Notes under the pieces: generated by a model | What the model was told of the DNA's origin: nothing | Database searches by the model: none | Seen by the model: the letters and a program-made list of their open reading frames with translations, nothing else | Source: Algimonas arctica | GTDB lineage: Bacteria; Pseudomonadota; Alphaproteobacteria; Caulobacterales; Maricaulaceae | Direction of reading: 5' to 3' | Length of the DNA: 64,000 nucleotides | Assembly (NCBI RefSeq): GCF_014652695.1 | Contig: NZ_BMZH01000005.1 | Coordinates: 124,001 to 188,000, forward strand | In this document: positions 9,242-17,887 of the stretch, one piece after another | How positions within the stretch are numbered: the stretch's first letter is position 1 | Layout: every line of letters starts with the position of its first letter | Made by a program: the position numbers and the translations under genes

Positions 9242-9682
9242 CTATTTCATTGTCGGCAGCAATGTCAGAACAGCCCGTCGTTCGAAAGCATCCGGCTCTT
9301 CATCATCTAAAATTGTCCGCTCACCCATAGGCACAATGTTCACACGGTCCGCTGTCACGCCGCGATCGTTGAGTTCTTCCAGAACCATATTGGCCCGTCG
9401 CTCAGACAGATCTAAGTTAGACGCGCTGGCGCCAACACTATCGGCGTAGCCAACAACTTCGATTTGGAACAGATCGCAACCGTCATAGGCTTTGGACACC
9501 ATATCGAGGGTTGCATCCGCATCCTTATCAAGCGTGGCTGAGCCTGTGTTGAAGAACACAGCCATCGCTTGCGCTTCGCAATTGGCGTTCGTCACAATTG
9601 TTTCTTGAGGTCGATCCATCGACGCACACGCCGAGAGGCTGACCCCCAAAGCGAGGGTGGAAAGTGTTGCAAATTTACGCAT
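9242..9682 (-). CDS. OmpA-family lipoprotein
   Basis: 146 residues. N-terminal lipoprotein signal with lipobox LSAC (Cys19), so it is anchored to the outer membrane. The rest is an OmpA C-terminal peptidoglycan-binding domain: VFFNTGSATLDKDADATLDMV, VVGYADSVGASASNLDLSERRANMVLEEL (split here by description, not by gap), and VNIVPMGERTI. The Asp and Arg of NLDLSERRA are the residues that grip diaminopimelate in this family. It is a Pal-like wall tether without the usual tol operon context. Its 3' end faces the shared terminator. Confidence 0.88.
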   Translation of the reverse strand: MRKFATLSTLALGVSLSACASMDRPQETIVTNANCEAQAMAVFFNTGSATLDKDADATLDMVSKAYDGCDLFQIEVVGYADSVGASASNLDLSERRANMVLEELNDRGVTADRVNIVPMGERTILDDEEPDAFERRAVLTLLPTMK

Positions 9683-9817
9683 AAGAAAGTCTCCTTTTAA
9701 ATTATTGTCTGCCTAAACAACAGGCCGCCCCGCGGATGGTTCCCTTTTGGTGATCCGGTATGCGGTGAGAAAACTGAGAGTTGGACCTTGGCAATCGGGA
9801 CCGCTAAGCTCCGTCTT

Positions 9818-10897
9818 ATGTCTTTCAATTCATTTGGCCGCCTGTTCCGCGTTACCACCTGGGGGGAATCCCATGGGCCCGCGATTGGCTGCGTGGTTGA
9901 TGGGTGCCCGCCGCGGATCCCGCTGTCTGAATCCGACATTCAGCCTTTCATGGATGCGCGCCGCCCCGGCACCTCGCGCTTCGTCACCCAACGCAAAGAA
10001 CCCGATCAGGTTCGCATTCTGTCTGGCGTGTTCGACGGCCTGACAACCGGCACACCGATCAGCTTAATGATCGAGAATACGGACCAACGGTCCAAGGATT
10101 ATTCAGAGATAAAAGACCGCTACCGCCCCGGCCACGCGGATTACACCTATGATGCCAAATATGGTCACCGCGATTATCGCGGCGGCGGACGCAGTAGTGC
10201 GCGCGAAACAGCTTGCCGCGTGGCCGCCGGGGCCGTCGCACGCAAGATTATTGACGGTGTCACCATTCGCGGTGCGGTCATCTCTATCGGCGATCAAGAT
10301 ATTGACCGAGCCCGTTGGGATTGGGACACAACGTCGAACAACCCGTTCTGGTGTCCTGACCCTGTCGCCGCCCAACGGTGGGAAGCATACCTCGATATGA
10401 TTCGTAAATCCGGCAACTCAGTCGGCGCCATCGCCGAAGTCCATGCCGACGGCGTCCCCGTGGGCTGGGGCTCCCCTGTCTACGCCAAGCTCGATACAGA
10501 GATCGCGGCAGGCCTGATGAGCATTAATGCGGTCAAAGGGGTCGAAATCGGAGACGGCTTTAAAGCCGGTCGATCCAAAGGCACAGATAACGCTGACGAA
10601 ATGCGATTGGGTCCGAATGGCGAAATCGAATTTTTGGCCAATCATAGTGGCGGCGTCCTTGGCGGAATTAGTAATGGCAACACCATTACCGCTCGCCTTG
10701 CGATCAAACCGACCTCGTCCATGCTCACACCGACCAAATCCGTGAATGCGCGCGGCGAAGAAGTCGACGTCGTCACCAAAGGCCGTCACGACCCGTGCGT
10801 CGGCATCCGCGCCGTCCCCGTCGCCGAAGCCATGCTCGCCTGCGCCCTCGCCGACGCTTTTCTCATGCACCGCGCTCAGATTGGAACGCCCGAATGA
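9818..10897 (+). CDS. aroC: Chorismate synthase
   Basis: 359 residues. It catalyses the last shikimate-pathway step, EPSP to chorismate, with reduced FMN. Signatures are [17 protein letters not shown] at the N-terminus, [39 protein letters not shown] and [18 protein letters not shown] use the ATG at 9818 ([10 protein letters not shown]), which is where family members start. Its TGA overlaps the ATG of the next gene (ATGA). Confidence 0.97.
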   Translation: MSFNSFGRLFRVTTWGESHGPAIGCVVDGCPPRIPLSESDIQPFMDARRPGTSRFVTQRKEPDQVRILSGVFDGLTTGTPISLMIENTDQRSKDYSEIKDRYRPGHADYTYDAKYGHRDYRGGGRSSARETACRVAAGAVARKIIDGVTIRGAVISIGDQDIDRARWDWDTTSNNPFWCPDPVAAQRWEAYLDMIRKSGNSVGAIAEVHADGVPVGWGSPVYAKLDTEIAAGLMSINAVKGVEIGDGFKAGRSKGTDNADEMRLGPNGEIEFLANHSGGVLGGISNGNTITARLAIKPTSSMLTPTKSVNARGEEVDVVTKGRHDPCVGIRAVPVAEAMLACALADAFLMHRAQIGTPE

Positions 10898-11997
10898 TCC
10901 CTATTATCCTTGGAAGTGCCGCCCTTCTCGGCGGGGCCGCTTATGTGGCACGCCGTCGTTTGTCCGGGCCGTCTTTAAAGAAACATGACAGTCAACCGCC
11001 GCTTTTCCGAGACTGCGATCCGAACAGCGAGGGGGTGACGAAGGTCAATGCCTATCTGGTCGAGAACTTTATCAAGCCCGCCGCAGAGGCCGGGACGAAA
11101 TTAGGCGCAACAGTTGGATGGGAGGACAAGCGCGAACGGTTTGAAGAAGCCGGACTAGCCCGAACGGACCTGAAAGCCGAATATCGGGATGATTGGATTG
11201 AAGTCGAAGGCCGTAAGATCCACGGACGTTGGACCTTAGTCGACGGCCATGATCCAGATCGCCGTATCCTTTATTATCACGGCGGCGCGTTTACCGTAGG
11301 CTCGGACGTCTCGCACCGCCCCGCGACGGTGAACCTCGCCAAGCGCACAGGCTGCGCTGTGTTCGCGCCCAATTACCGGCTAATGCCGGAAAACAAGCGG
11401 CGCGATACGATTTCCGATGCCCGTGCGGCTTACCACTGGATTTTGGACAATGGGCCGGACGGCGAAGCGCCCGTTAAAGCGCTCGGCGTGGCCGGGGATA
11501 GTGCGGGCGGAAACCTGACCCTGATGATCAGTAATTATGCGCGCGATAATGGATTGCGCCAAGCCGACGCGATTTACGCGCTGTCACCGAGCACAGACAG
11601 CACGGCGGCGTCGCCAACGTTCAAACAGAACTTAGAGACCGACCTGATGCTGCAACCGCTGCTGCGGCCTATGATCAAAATTCCGCGCTCTCTCTTGCTG
11701 TTGGGCATGCGCAAATCCATCGCGATGAACCCGTCCCATACCGATGTCAGCCCGATCTTTGCCGATCTATCGAACCTGCCGCCAACACTGGTGCAAGCCA
11801 GCTCGACCGAAATGCTCTATGGTGACGCGGTGCGTTACGTGAACAAAGCGACGGCGGCGGGCACGGACGCGACGCTCCAAGCCTGGTCGCACATGCCGCA
11901 TGTGTTCCAGATCTTTGATGACGTGCTGCCCGAAGCGCATGACGCGTTGGATGAGGCGGCGGCCTTCTTCCGAAAGCATGGTGTCGCCAAGCCGTGA
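10894..11997 (+). CDS. Alpha/beta hydrolase, HSL (hormone-sensitive lipase) type
   Basis: 367 residues. The oxyanion-hole motif [11 protein letters not shown] and nucleophile elbow [11 protein letters not shown] place it in the HSL/acetyl-esterase family. The acid and base are probably the Asp of MLYGDAVRY and His of WSHMPHVFQ. The N-terminal 20 residues are hydrophobic ([20 protein letters not shown]), suggesting a membrane anchor. Substrate is unknown, probably a carboxylester. It overlaps aroC by 4 bp and the next gene by 4 bp (GTGA), so the three are translationally coupled. Confidence 0.9.
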   Translation: MIPIILGSAALLGGAAYVARRRLSGPSLKKHDSQPPLFRDCDPNSEGVTKVNAYLVENFIKPAAEAGTKLGATVGWEDKRERFEEAGLARTDLKAEYRDDWIEVEGRKIHGRWTLVDGHDPDRRILYYHGGAFTVGSDVSHRPATVNLAKRTGCAVFAPNYRLMPENKRRDTISDARAAYHWILDNGPDGEAPVKALGVAGDSAGGNLTLMISNYARDNGLRQADAIYALSPSTDSTAASPTFKQNLETDLMLQPLLRPMIKIPRSLLLLGMRKSIAMNPSHTDVSPIFADLSNLPPTLVQASSTEMLYGDAVRYVNKATAAGTDATLQAWSHMPHVFQIFDDVLPEAHDALDEAAAFFRKHGVAKP

Positions 11998-12503
11998 AGG
12001 CTTCAGAACGCCGATTATTGGCGTTCTTCGGTGACTATGTTGCGGTCAACATTGCTTTCTACCTGATGGTCGGATTAGCAATCCGGCTCATTACCTCTGC
12101 CCTTGAAATGCCTGTTGCAGAAATGGAAAACCTTATTACCGACGTTCAGGAAGGGGCCGCATTATTCTTCGTCTGTCTGTATTTCACAGTTTCCGAAATA
12201 AGAAACGGGTCAACGTCTTTTAAAGATCTTTTCGGCTTGCACGTGAGCGGCACATCGCAACAAATCATCAAACGCAATATGCTAAAGTTTCTTCCGGTTT
12301 GGATATCTCTCCTCGGCAACATTATTTCAGATGATACGTGTTTAAAATGGCTCGAAATCGGTGGAACTGTGATGGTTATTGCCGGATCCTGTCTTGGCTT
12401 ATACTATCTCTCATCTGTCTTTTACGGTCCCAAGGGCACCCTTTACGATCGCCTGAGTGGCACCGTCGTTACTTACCACCCGACAATGGATAGAGGTTTC
12501 TGA
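11994..12503 (+). CDS. RDD-family membrane protein
   Basis: 169 residues, GTG start overlapping the preceding TGA. Three to four hydrophobic segments (about 20-42, 55-75, 100-120, 125-145). The RDD pattern is partly preserved: GDYVAVNIAF near the start, TSFKDLFGLHV in the middle and YDRLSGTVV near the end. RDD proteins are small membrane proteins, some linked to Na+/H+ exchange; the role here is unknown. Base composition is lower in GC than in the two genes before it. Confidence 0.75.
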   Translation: MKASERRLLAFFGDYVAVNIAFYLMVGLAIRLITSALEMPVAEMENLITDVQEGAALFFVCLYFTVSEIRNGSTSFKDLFGLHVSGTSQQIIKRNMLKFLPVWISLLGNIISDDTCLKWLEIGGTVMVIAGSCLGLYYLSSVFYGPKGTLYDRLSGTVVTYHPTMDRGF

Positions 12504-12660
12504 CCACATGTCAGGAACCACCATCAATCTTAATTCTCATTAACCGTAATCTAAACCGCGCATGAACGCGCGGCTCAGAGAGGCTTCAAGCGGCTTCGCC
12601 TAGAGACATCTTCATCGGCCCGGGAATCATCCCAGTCTGAGCAAACCAGGAGATGTTTCC

Positions 12661-13392
12661 ATGAAACAGTTTACAAAATCCCTGGCTGTCGCTTCCGTGG
12701 CCGCAGCCGCCTTCGCTTTACCGGCCACAGCGTCCGCCAGCGACTACCGCAAATGTAAAGACACCCAAGCCGCCATTGCGGGCGGGTTGATTGGCGGTTC
12801 GCTCGGCACGGTCCTTGGCGAAGAAATCGCCGGTCGTAATGACAAAACTGAAGGTGCCATTGCCGGTGCCCTAATCGGCGGCATCATCGGTGCCGCGATC
12901 GGTGACGGCGCGAGCGATTGCGAAAAAGATGATCGCACATACCGCAATAACCGCGTGATTAGCACGGCTCACACGCCGACCTATCAGACCGCACAATATC
13001 ACGGACGTCAGAACAATACGCGCGGCTATCAGCAGAACCAACGCGGTTACAATAATCGCGGGCAAAACAATCGCGGCTATAATGATCGCGGATACGGAAA
13101 TCAGCGGGGCTACAATGCCCAGCAGCATGACCAAGATTTGCGCCAAATTGATCGCCGTATGAGCCGACTTCGCGCCGAGCGTGACGATCTCAAACGCGCC
13201 CAGCGCTATCAACATGGTCGCCGCGGCATTCAACGTCGACTAAATGAGATCAGCTATCAGCTTGATGCGTTGAAAGATGAACGTCGCCAGGTGAAGCGGG
13301 CGTGGGATAATCGTCGCCAACCCCGCGGTCATCAAACGCAGACCCGTCGCGGCCACTATCATGGTCAGACCGTCTGTTACTCAGACCACTAA
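12661..13392 (+). CDS. Secreted glycine-zipper protein with Asn/Gly/Gln-Tyr-rich linker and basic coiled coil
   Basis: 243 residues, AGGAGAT site before the ATG. Signal peptide ends ATASAS. A glycine-zipper 2TM region follows (AAIAGGLIGGSLGTVLGEEIAG and EGAIAGALIGGIIGAAIGDG), expected to sit in the outer membrane or periplasm. Residues about 120-155 are low-complexity NRGYNNRGQNN repeats. Residues about 160-220 form an Arg/Lys/Asp/Leu-rich coiled coil. The tail is GHYHGQTVCYSDH, nearly shared with the protein encoded downstream at 13680. Function is unknown; glycine-zipper proteins often affect envelope integrity. Confidence 0.8.
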   Translation: MKQFTKSLAVASVAAAAFALPATASASDYRKCKDTQAAIAGGLIGGSLGTVLGEEIAGRNDKTEGAIAGALIGGIIGAAIGDGASDCEKDDRTYRNNRVISTAHTPTYQTAQYHGRQNNTRGYQQNQRGYNNRGQNNRGYNDRGYGNQRGYNAQQHDQDLRQIDRRMSRLRAERDDLKRAQRYQHGRRGIQRRLNEISYQLDALKDERRQVKRAWDNRRQPRGHQTQTRRGHYHGQTVCYSDH

Positions 13393-13450
13393 CCCTATTC
13401 GGGTCAGCGGGCGCGTCCGTCCCATTTGTCGCGTCTGCTGATTACGAAGG

Positions 13451-13480
13451 AACCCCGGTCCATGGACCGGGGTTTTTTTA
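13451..13480 (+). terminator. Rho-independent terminator after the first glycine-zipper gene
   Basis: An 11-bp perfect stem (AACCCCGGTCC with GGACCGGGGTT) with a two-base loop, followed by seven T residues. Confidence 0.9.
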
Positions 13481-13679
13481 TGATCGACCGCCCTCAATTT
13501 CGTCTGGGATTTTTGTCGGTATGGGCCGAAGACGCCCGATCTTAATCTTAGGTTCAGGCTTTATTCACTTTCGGTCCGCTTAAGGAACTCTTCGCTGTGT
13601 TAACCATTGGTTAAGATGAGAACCCACCGAAAGGGGCCAAGGGACGGGCACCTTTGCAATCGCAAAAGGACAACGACCC

Positions 13680-14354
13680 ATGATCAAATATATCGCAACG
13701 GCCGCCGCTGCTGTCGGCGCTTTGGCATTTGCCCCGCTTTCGGCGCAAGCGCACAATACGAACTATCAACATTACCACCAGAACCAAACGTCCAATAATA
13801 ACAATCAGGTCGTTGGCGGCTTGGTTGGGGCGGGTCTCGGCGCTGTCATCGGCAGCCAAGTCTCTGGCCGTGGCGCGCGGACCGAAGGCTCCGTCATTGG
13901 CGCCGTCGTCGGGGGGCTCGCCGGTGCCGCGATTGCGGGTAATGGCAATCAAAACCGCACCTATTATCAACAACCGCGAACGCGCCATTATAATACGGGT
14001 ACGACGTACTACCAGCAGCCGCGCACTCATTACCAACAGCCGCGGACTTACACGCAGCCTCGCACACACTACCAACAGCCGCGGACCTATTATCAGCCGC
14101 AGTCACATTATCAGCAACCGCGGACGCATTACCAACAGCCCCGGACCTATCAACAGCCGCGGACGCATTACCAGCAGCCGCGCGTTATCCATCAGCAACC
14201 GACATACCGGACCTACACGCCGTCTCGTCCGGGCGTCACGATCAGCGTCGGCAATGGCGGACATTATGGTCAGACCCATCGTCCGACTTACCGCCCTCAG
14301 CGACAACGTCGCAGTCACTATCACGGCCAGACAATTTGTTACGGCACTCACTAG
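13680..14354 (+). CDS. Secreted glycine-zipper protein with HYQQPRT repeats
   Basis: 224 residues. Signal peptide ends LSAQAH. The glycine zipper is at about 40-85 (VVGGLVGAGLGAVIGSQVSG, then EGSVIGAVVGGLAGAAIAG). Residues about 95-185 consist of roughly a dozen copies of a (H/T)YYQQPRT-like heptamer, very rich in Tyr, Gln, Pro and Arg. The tail SHYHGQTICYGTH matches that of the protein encoded at 12661. The two are paralogues sharing signal, zipper and tail but with unrelated low-complexity middles. Function is unknown; the middle looks suited to binding or bridging polyanions or wall polymers (inference). Confidence 0.78.
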   Translation: MIKYIATAAAAVGALAFAPLSAQAHNTNYQHYHQNQTSNNNNQVVGGLVGAGLGAVIGSQVSGRGARTEGSVIGAVVGGLAGAAIAGNGNQNRTYYQQPRTRHYNTGTTYYQQPRTHYQQPRTYTQPRTHYQQPRTYYQPQSHYQQPRTHYQQPRTYQQPRTHYQQPRVIHQQPTYRTYTPSRPGVTISVGNGGHYGQTHRPTYRPQRQRRSHYHGQTICYGTH

Positions 14355-14380
14355 GGTCCGTAAAAGCCATCTGAAACATT

Positions 14381-14412
14381 AAAAAAGGCCCGGTCATTGC
14401 CGGGCCTTTTCT
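14381..14412. terminator. Rho-independent terminator, usable from both sides
   Basis: AAAAAAGGCCCGG-tcattg-CCGGGCCTTTTCT: 7-bp GC stem extended by A/T pairs. It lies between the plus-strand glycine-zipper gene and the minus-strand DUF2807 gene. Confidence 0.88.
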
Positions 14413-14455
14413 ATGTCGAGTTCACTTTAATTTGGCGCGCTTAGACGGGCCCCGC

Positions 14456-15124
14456 TTAGCGTATTTTGACCTTGGACATAAAGCCGTCGTCAATGTCGCG
14501 GTGTTCAGGATCGCCGTAAACTTCAATACTGCCCAGTCCGCCAGCACTCGCATCAATGCGATTCGCTGCATAGACGGACAGTGTTCCGACACCGCCCAAG
14601 TCGGCGTCAACATCATCGCATTTCAGTGCCTCCGCATCGACTTCGCCAACGCCTGCCATGTCTATGTCCAGATGATCACACGTTCCGCTCAACGTGAGTT
14701 CTGAGACACCGGCGATATCAATATCAATATTCCCGCCCGTAAAAGCCGAAATCGTCCCGGTGGCAACGCCGGCGACTTCGAGGTCAATCAGGCGCGGCAT
14801 CGTAATGATGGCGCGCACGCCATTGGAGTTATTGTTTTTAGTCCAACGCTTACTTTTGGATTTTTTCATCCCTAAGCTCAATGTCCGGCCTTTAAGCGTC
14901 ACATCTTGCCATTTGGCGTCTTCTTCTGTCGCTTCTGTGCGAATGGAGAATGTGTCCCCTTCGCGGACGTCGAGCAAATAAACGCCTTCGATTGTAATTG
15001 AGTCAAAACCCGCAAAGTCATAATCCGATATGACATCGCGGTCGGCGTGTTTGGAATCGTGGGCATGGGCCGATCCGGCCATGAGCAAAGCGACGGTAGC
15101 ACCCGCAGCGAGTAAATGTTTCAT
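14456..15124 (-). CDS. DUF2807 (GIN domain) secreted protein
   Basis: 222 residues with a signal peptide ending GSAHAHD. The body begins DFAGFDSITIEGVYLLDVREGD, typical of the DUF2807 'putative auto-transporter adhesin head' domain, and continues as a regular beta-solenoid with many VAGVxxG/DIDIAGVSEL/DLGGVGTL turns. These proteins are exported and their role is poorly known (surface adhesion or cell-envelope stress). An AAGGAGAC site precedes the ATG. It seems monocistronic. Confidence 0.85.
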   Translation of the reverse strand: MKHLLAAGATVALLMAGSAHAHDSKHADRDVISDYDFAGFDSITIEGVYLLDVREGDTFSIRTEATEEDAKWQDVTLKGRTLSLGMKKSKSKRWTKNNNSNGVRAIITMPRLIDLEVAGVATGTISAFTGGNIDIDIAGVSELTLSGTCDHLDIDMAGVGEVDAEALKCDDVDADLGGVGTLSVYAANRIDASAGGLGSIEVYGDPEHRDIDDGFMSKVKIR

Positions 15125-15189
15125 AATCGTCTCCTTATCGAAAAACGATATATCACGACAGATGTCGTGTCAATCTACTCGTCGATATT

Positions 15190-16533
15190 TTAGAGGCTTT
15201 CCGCAAAGTGGTAAGGTTTGCCCTGTGCCTCGCCGATGATCTCACCATTCTGCATCACAATGCGTCCATCGATGATCGTATGCGTCGGCCAGCCCTGAAC
15301 TTCGCGCCCGTCATAAGGCGTCCAACCCGAGACATTGACCTGATCCGCGTCATGAATAGTCCGGGTTTCTTTCATATCGACGATGGTGATGTCGGCGTCG
15401 TAGCCGGCCGCCAAGCGACCTTTCCCGACAACGCCCCAAACCCGGTTAACCCCGTGACTGGTCAAATCGACGAAGCGTTCCAACGATAACGCGCCTTTAT
15501 TCACCCAATCCAACATCAGCGGCACGAAGGTCTGGACCCCTGGCATGCCGGACGGGCTGGCCGGATAAGGCATCGATTTTTCTTCGAGCGTATGCGGCGC
15601 GTGGTCCGTGCCCATCACATCAAATGTGCCATTTCGCACGCCTTCCCACAGGCCCATCGCGTTTTCATAATCGCGGATCGGCGGGTTTTGCTGCACCCGG
15701 CCTTCGAGCTTTTCGTAAGCCTCCGGCCCGTAAATCGAGAGGTGGTTGGGCAAAATTTCGCAGGTCACTAAATCTTTATTGGCCGCCAGTATCGGCACTT
15801 CTTCGGCGGTTGAGATATGCAGCACGTGAATGCGCTTCTTCGCTTCGCGCGCCATGCGGATGAGGCGTTCCGTGGACATAATCGCCGATTGCTTGTCCCG
15901 GACGTCCGTATGCGAGGTCCAGTCCCCATCGCGCGCTAAATGCCGCCGTTCGGCCATGCGCGCTTCGTCCTCGCTATGGAAACTGGCGCGACGATTGATC
16001 GAATTGAGCACACGGCGCAGACCCTCATCATCTGCGATTAGCAAATCACCCGTGGACGCGCCCATGAAAACTTTGACGCCGCAGCATCCCGGCAAACGTT
16101 CCAACTCATGCAAATGGTCGGCATTGGCGTGGGTACCGCCGACATAAAATGCGTGGTTACAAAACATCCCCCCGTGATCAACTTTGCCTGCGGCGCGGTC
16201 GAGTTTGTCTTGGAGCATCGATGCCGTCGAGGTCGTAGGATTGGTGTTGGGCATTTCGAACACGCCCGTCACCCCGCCGAGGACCGCGCCCATAGAGCCT
16301 GAGCGTAAGTTTTCCTTATGCGTCGGTCCGGGTTCACGAAAATGGACTTGGCTATCGATCACGCCGGGCAGAACATGCAGTCCCGTCGCATTGACCACCT
16401 CGCCGGCGCTGGCTTGGGATAAATCCCCAATGGCAACAATCTTACCGCCCCGAACCCCGACATCGGTGCGCGCCTGCCCAGATTGGTTCACGACCGTGCC
16501 ACCACGGATAAGGAGATCGAATGTTTGTGTCAT
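15190..16533 (-). CDS. pyrC: Dihydroorotase-family amidohydrolase
   Basis: 447 residues. The expected reaction is reversible cyclisation of carbamoyl-aspartate to dihydroorotate in pyrimidine synthesis. Class I features: DSQVHFREPGPTHKENLRSG, MPNTNPTT, the candidate carbamylated Lys in KVFMGAST, HSEDEARM, IHVLHISTAEE and catalytic Asp in GTDHAPHTLEEK. The first metal motif reads QVH rather than HVH; I recall related alphaproteobacterial members with the same change. The ATG at 16533 (MTQTFDLLIRGG) has GGAG just upstream; the longer frame to 16683 has no family similarity. Allantoinase or hydantoinase activity is a less likely alternative. Confidence 0.88.
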   Translation of the reverse strand: MTQTFDLLIRGGTVVNQSGQARTDVGVRGGKIVAIGDLSQASAGEVVNATGLHVLPGVIDSQVHFREPGPTHKENLRSGSMGAVLGGVTGVFEMPNTNPTTSTASMLQDKLDRAAGKVDHGGMFCNHAFYVGGTHANADHLHELERLPGCCGVKVFMGASTGDLLIADDEGLRRVLNSINRRASFHSEDEARMAERRHLARDGDWTSHTDVRDKQSAIMSTERLIRMAREAKKRIHVLHISTAEEVPILAANKDLVTCEILPNHLSIYGPEAYEKLEGRVQQNPPIRDYENAMGLWEGVRNGTFDVMGTDHAPHTLEEKSMPYPASPSGMPGVQTFVPLMLDWVNKGALSLERFVDLTSHGVNRVWGVVGKGRLAAGYDADITIVDMKETRTIHDADQVNVSGWTPYDGREVQGWPTHTIIDGRIVMQNGEIIGEAQGKPYHFAESL

Positions 16534-16683
16534 ATCTCCATCATACCAAAGCGCGGATGCGGTTACTAGGGAGCGCAAAGCGTTTGGCAGAACTGAGCCC
16601 CCCGACAAGCGACAACGACCCCCGTCCAGCGATGTGCAATTTGTCACGCCTGTCACGCCCGCGATTTCGGCGTATAAAGACAT

Positions 16684-17085
16684 ATGAGCCCCGAAGCTGT
16701 CTCCCGTCGCTGGCTGTCGTTACGCTGCTGGTTGATCCGCACCGTCTGTCCGGCGGCCATCGCCTTGATCGTGGTGCTCGGCTTATTGCGCGCCCTCGGC
16801 CCCAGCGAGACGACCCTTGATCATACGGCCGTGATGGTCGGGTTTGCGGCGCTTTATTTCACCCTGTTTCGCGGCGGGCATATGCTGATGATCCGCAGTC
16901 TTCATTCTGAGATGATGAAAAATCATCCCGACGCATACCGTGGAAAACTCGCGCGGATGACGCAAGGGGATTTGCGGCGGAGAAATCTGGGCTTTACGCT
17001 GGCGCGGGTGAAGCGGGATATATTGGTTGAGGCGCGCGACGCGGACACACGCAAGCGCGACCAGCTGTTTAATCGCAAGAAGTAA
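16684..17085 (+). CDS. Hypothetical membrane protein
   Basis: 133 residues with two hydrophobic stretches (about 15-40 and 47-65) and a basic C-terminal tail (RRRNLGFTLARVKRDILVEARDADTRKRDQLFNRKK). It is divergent from pyrC, with about 150 bp between the start codons. I do not recognise a family. Confidence 0.55.
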   Translation: MSPEAVSRRWLSLRCWLIRTVCPAAIALIVVLGLLRALGPSETTLDHTAVMVGFAALYFTLFRGGHMLMIRSLHSEMMKNHPDAYRGKLARMTQGDLRRRNLGFTLARVKRDILVEARDADTRKRDQLFNRKK

Positions 17086-17161
17086 GCGCGGCCCACTGGG
17101 CCCGCCCCTTCCACTTCACGCGCACTTTGACCAAACTGCACGTCTGTGGCAGCGGGTCAAC

Positions 17162-17722
17162 ATGCCAGAGATCATACCCCACGACCCCAGCACAGCCGAT
17201 GATTGGGCTCACATTCAATCCCTGTTCCCTCGCTCTGGCGGACGGCGCATCTTAAAGTGGGCCAGCGGTGTGAGCCCGAGGTTGGGACGACTTCGCCTCG
17301 CGCGCCTATTGGCGCTTCCCGCTGCGGGGCCGCTCGCCGCGCTTTTGGACCAACGGACATCAGGGCGTGTCAAAGCGCTCCGCACCTCTGCCGCGATCAA
17401 TATGGAGCAAGCCGCAGCCGCCATGCGCATGACCATCATCGTCAACGTCTCAACCCCGATCATTATTGTGACGATCCTCAGCCAGATTTCATCCGGACAG
17501 CTTTGGAATAATTTATGGTCAACCTACTCAGATGAACCCTATGGATGGCTCGCTATCGCCGCCCCAACAATCGTCGCTCTTTCCTGTCTCATCATTATTT
17601 TAGCTATCGGCGCCACGCGTTTGGGCCAAGCGCGGGACATTCGACACCTGATCGACTTATTCGCGGCTGATCGAGGGATATACTTCGGGTTGGACGATAC
17701 GGACTCACTTCACAGTCAATAG
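17162..17722 (+). CDS. Hypothetical membrane protein
   Basis: 186 residues from ATG at 17162. A long hydrophilic and basic N-terminal part carries GRRILKWASGVSPRLGRLRLARLLALP. Two clear membrane segments lie at about 95-115 (TIIVNVSTPIIIVTILSQI) and about 132-155 (WLAIAAPTIVALSCLIIILA). The C-terminus is cytosol-like and acidic. No family is recognised. An in-frame extension upstream to 17027 overlaps the preceding gene and looks like noise. It lies 76 bp after the previous small membrane protein gene and may share its transcript. Confidence 0.55.
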   Translation: MPEIIPHDPSTADDWAHIQSLFPRSGGRRILKWASGVSPRLGRLRLARLLALPAAGPLAALLDQRTSGRVKALRTSAAINMEQAAAAMRMTIIVNVSTPIIIVTILSQISSGQLWNNLWSTYSDEPYGWLAIAAPTIVALSCLIIILAIGATRLGQARDIRHLIDLFAADRGIYFGLDDTDSLHSQ

Positions 17723-17887
17723 CGCGGCCGCCATCAAGCGCTGTCGCCGCGCTTGCCATTTGCGCCGTGGATCGTTAACCCGCCCCCATGTTGATCGTTC
17801 GAATTACCACCCCGATACGCGCCCGCTAGCCCGGCCCGTATCGATGATTTTCGGCCCCATCGACCTTCCAGACCCAAAGACATTCTC

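Noticed and set aside
10418-10870. 150-codon antisense frame across aroC
   Set aside because: Lies fully opposite a clear chorismate synthase gene; it mirrors the codon bias of aroC.
13960-14200. CRISPR-like array of short direct repeats
   Set aside because: The repeats are codon-level HYQQPRT heptads in frame inside a secreted protein gene, without unique spacers of constant length.
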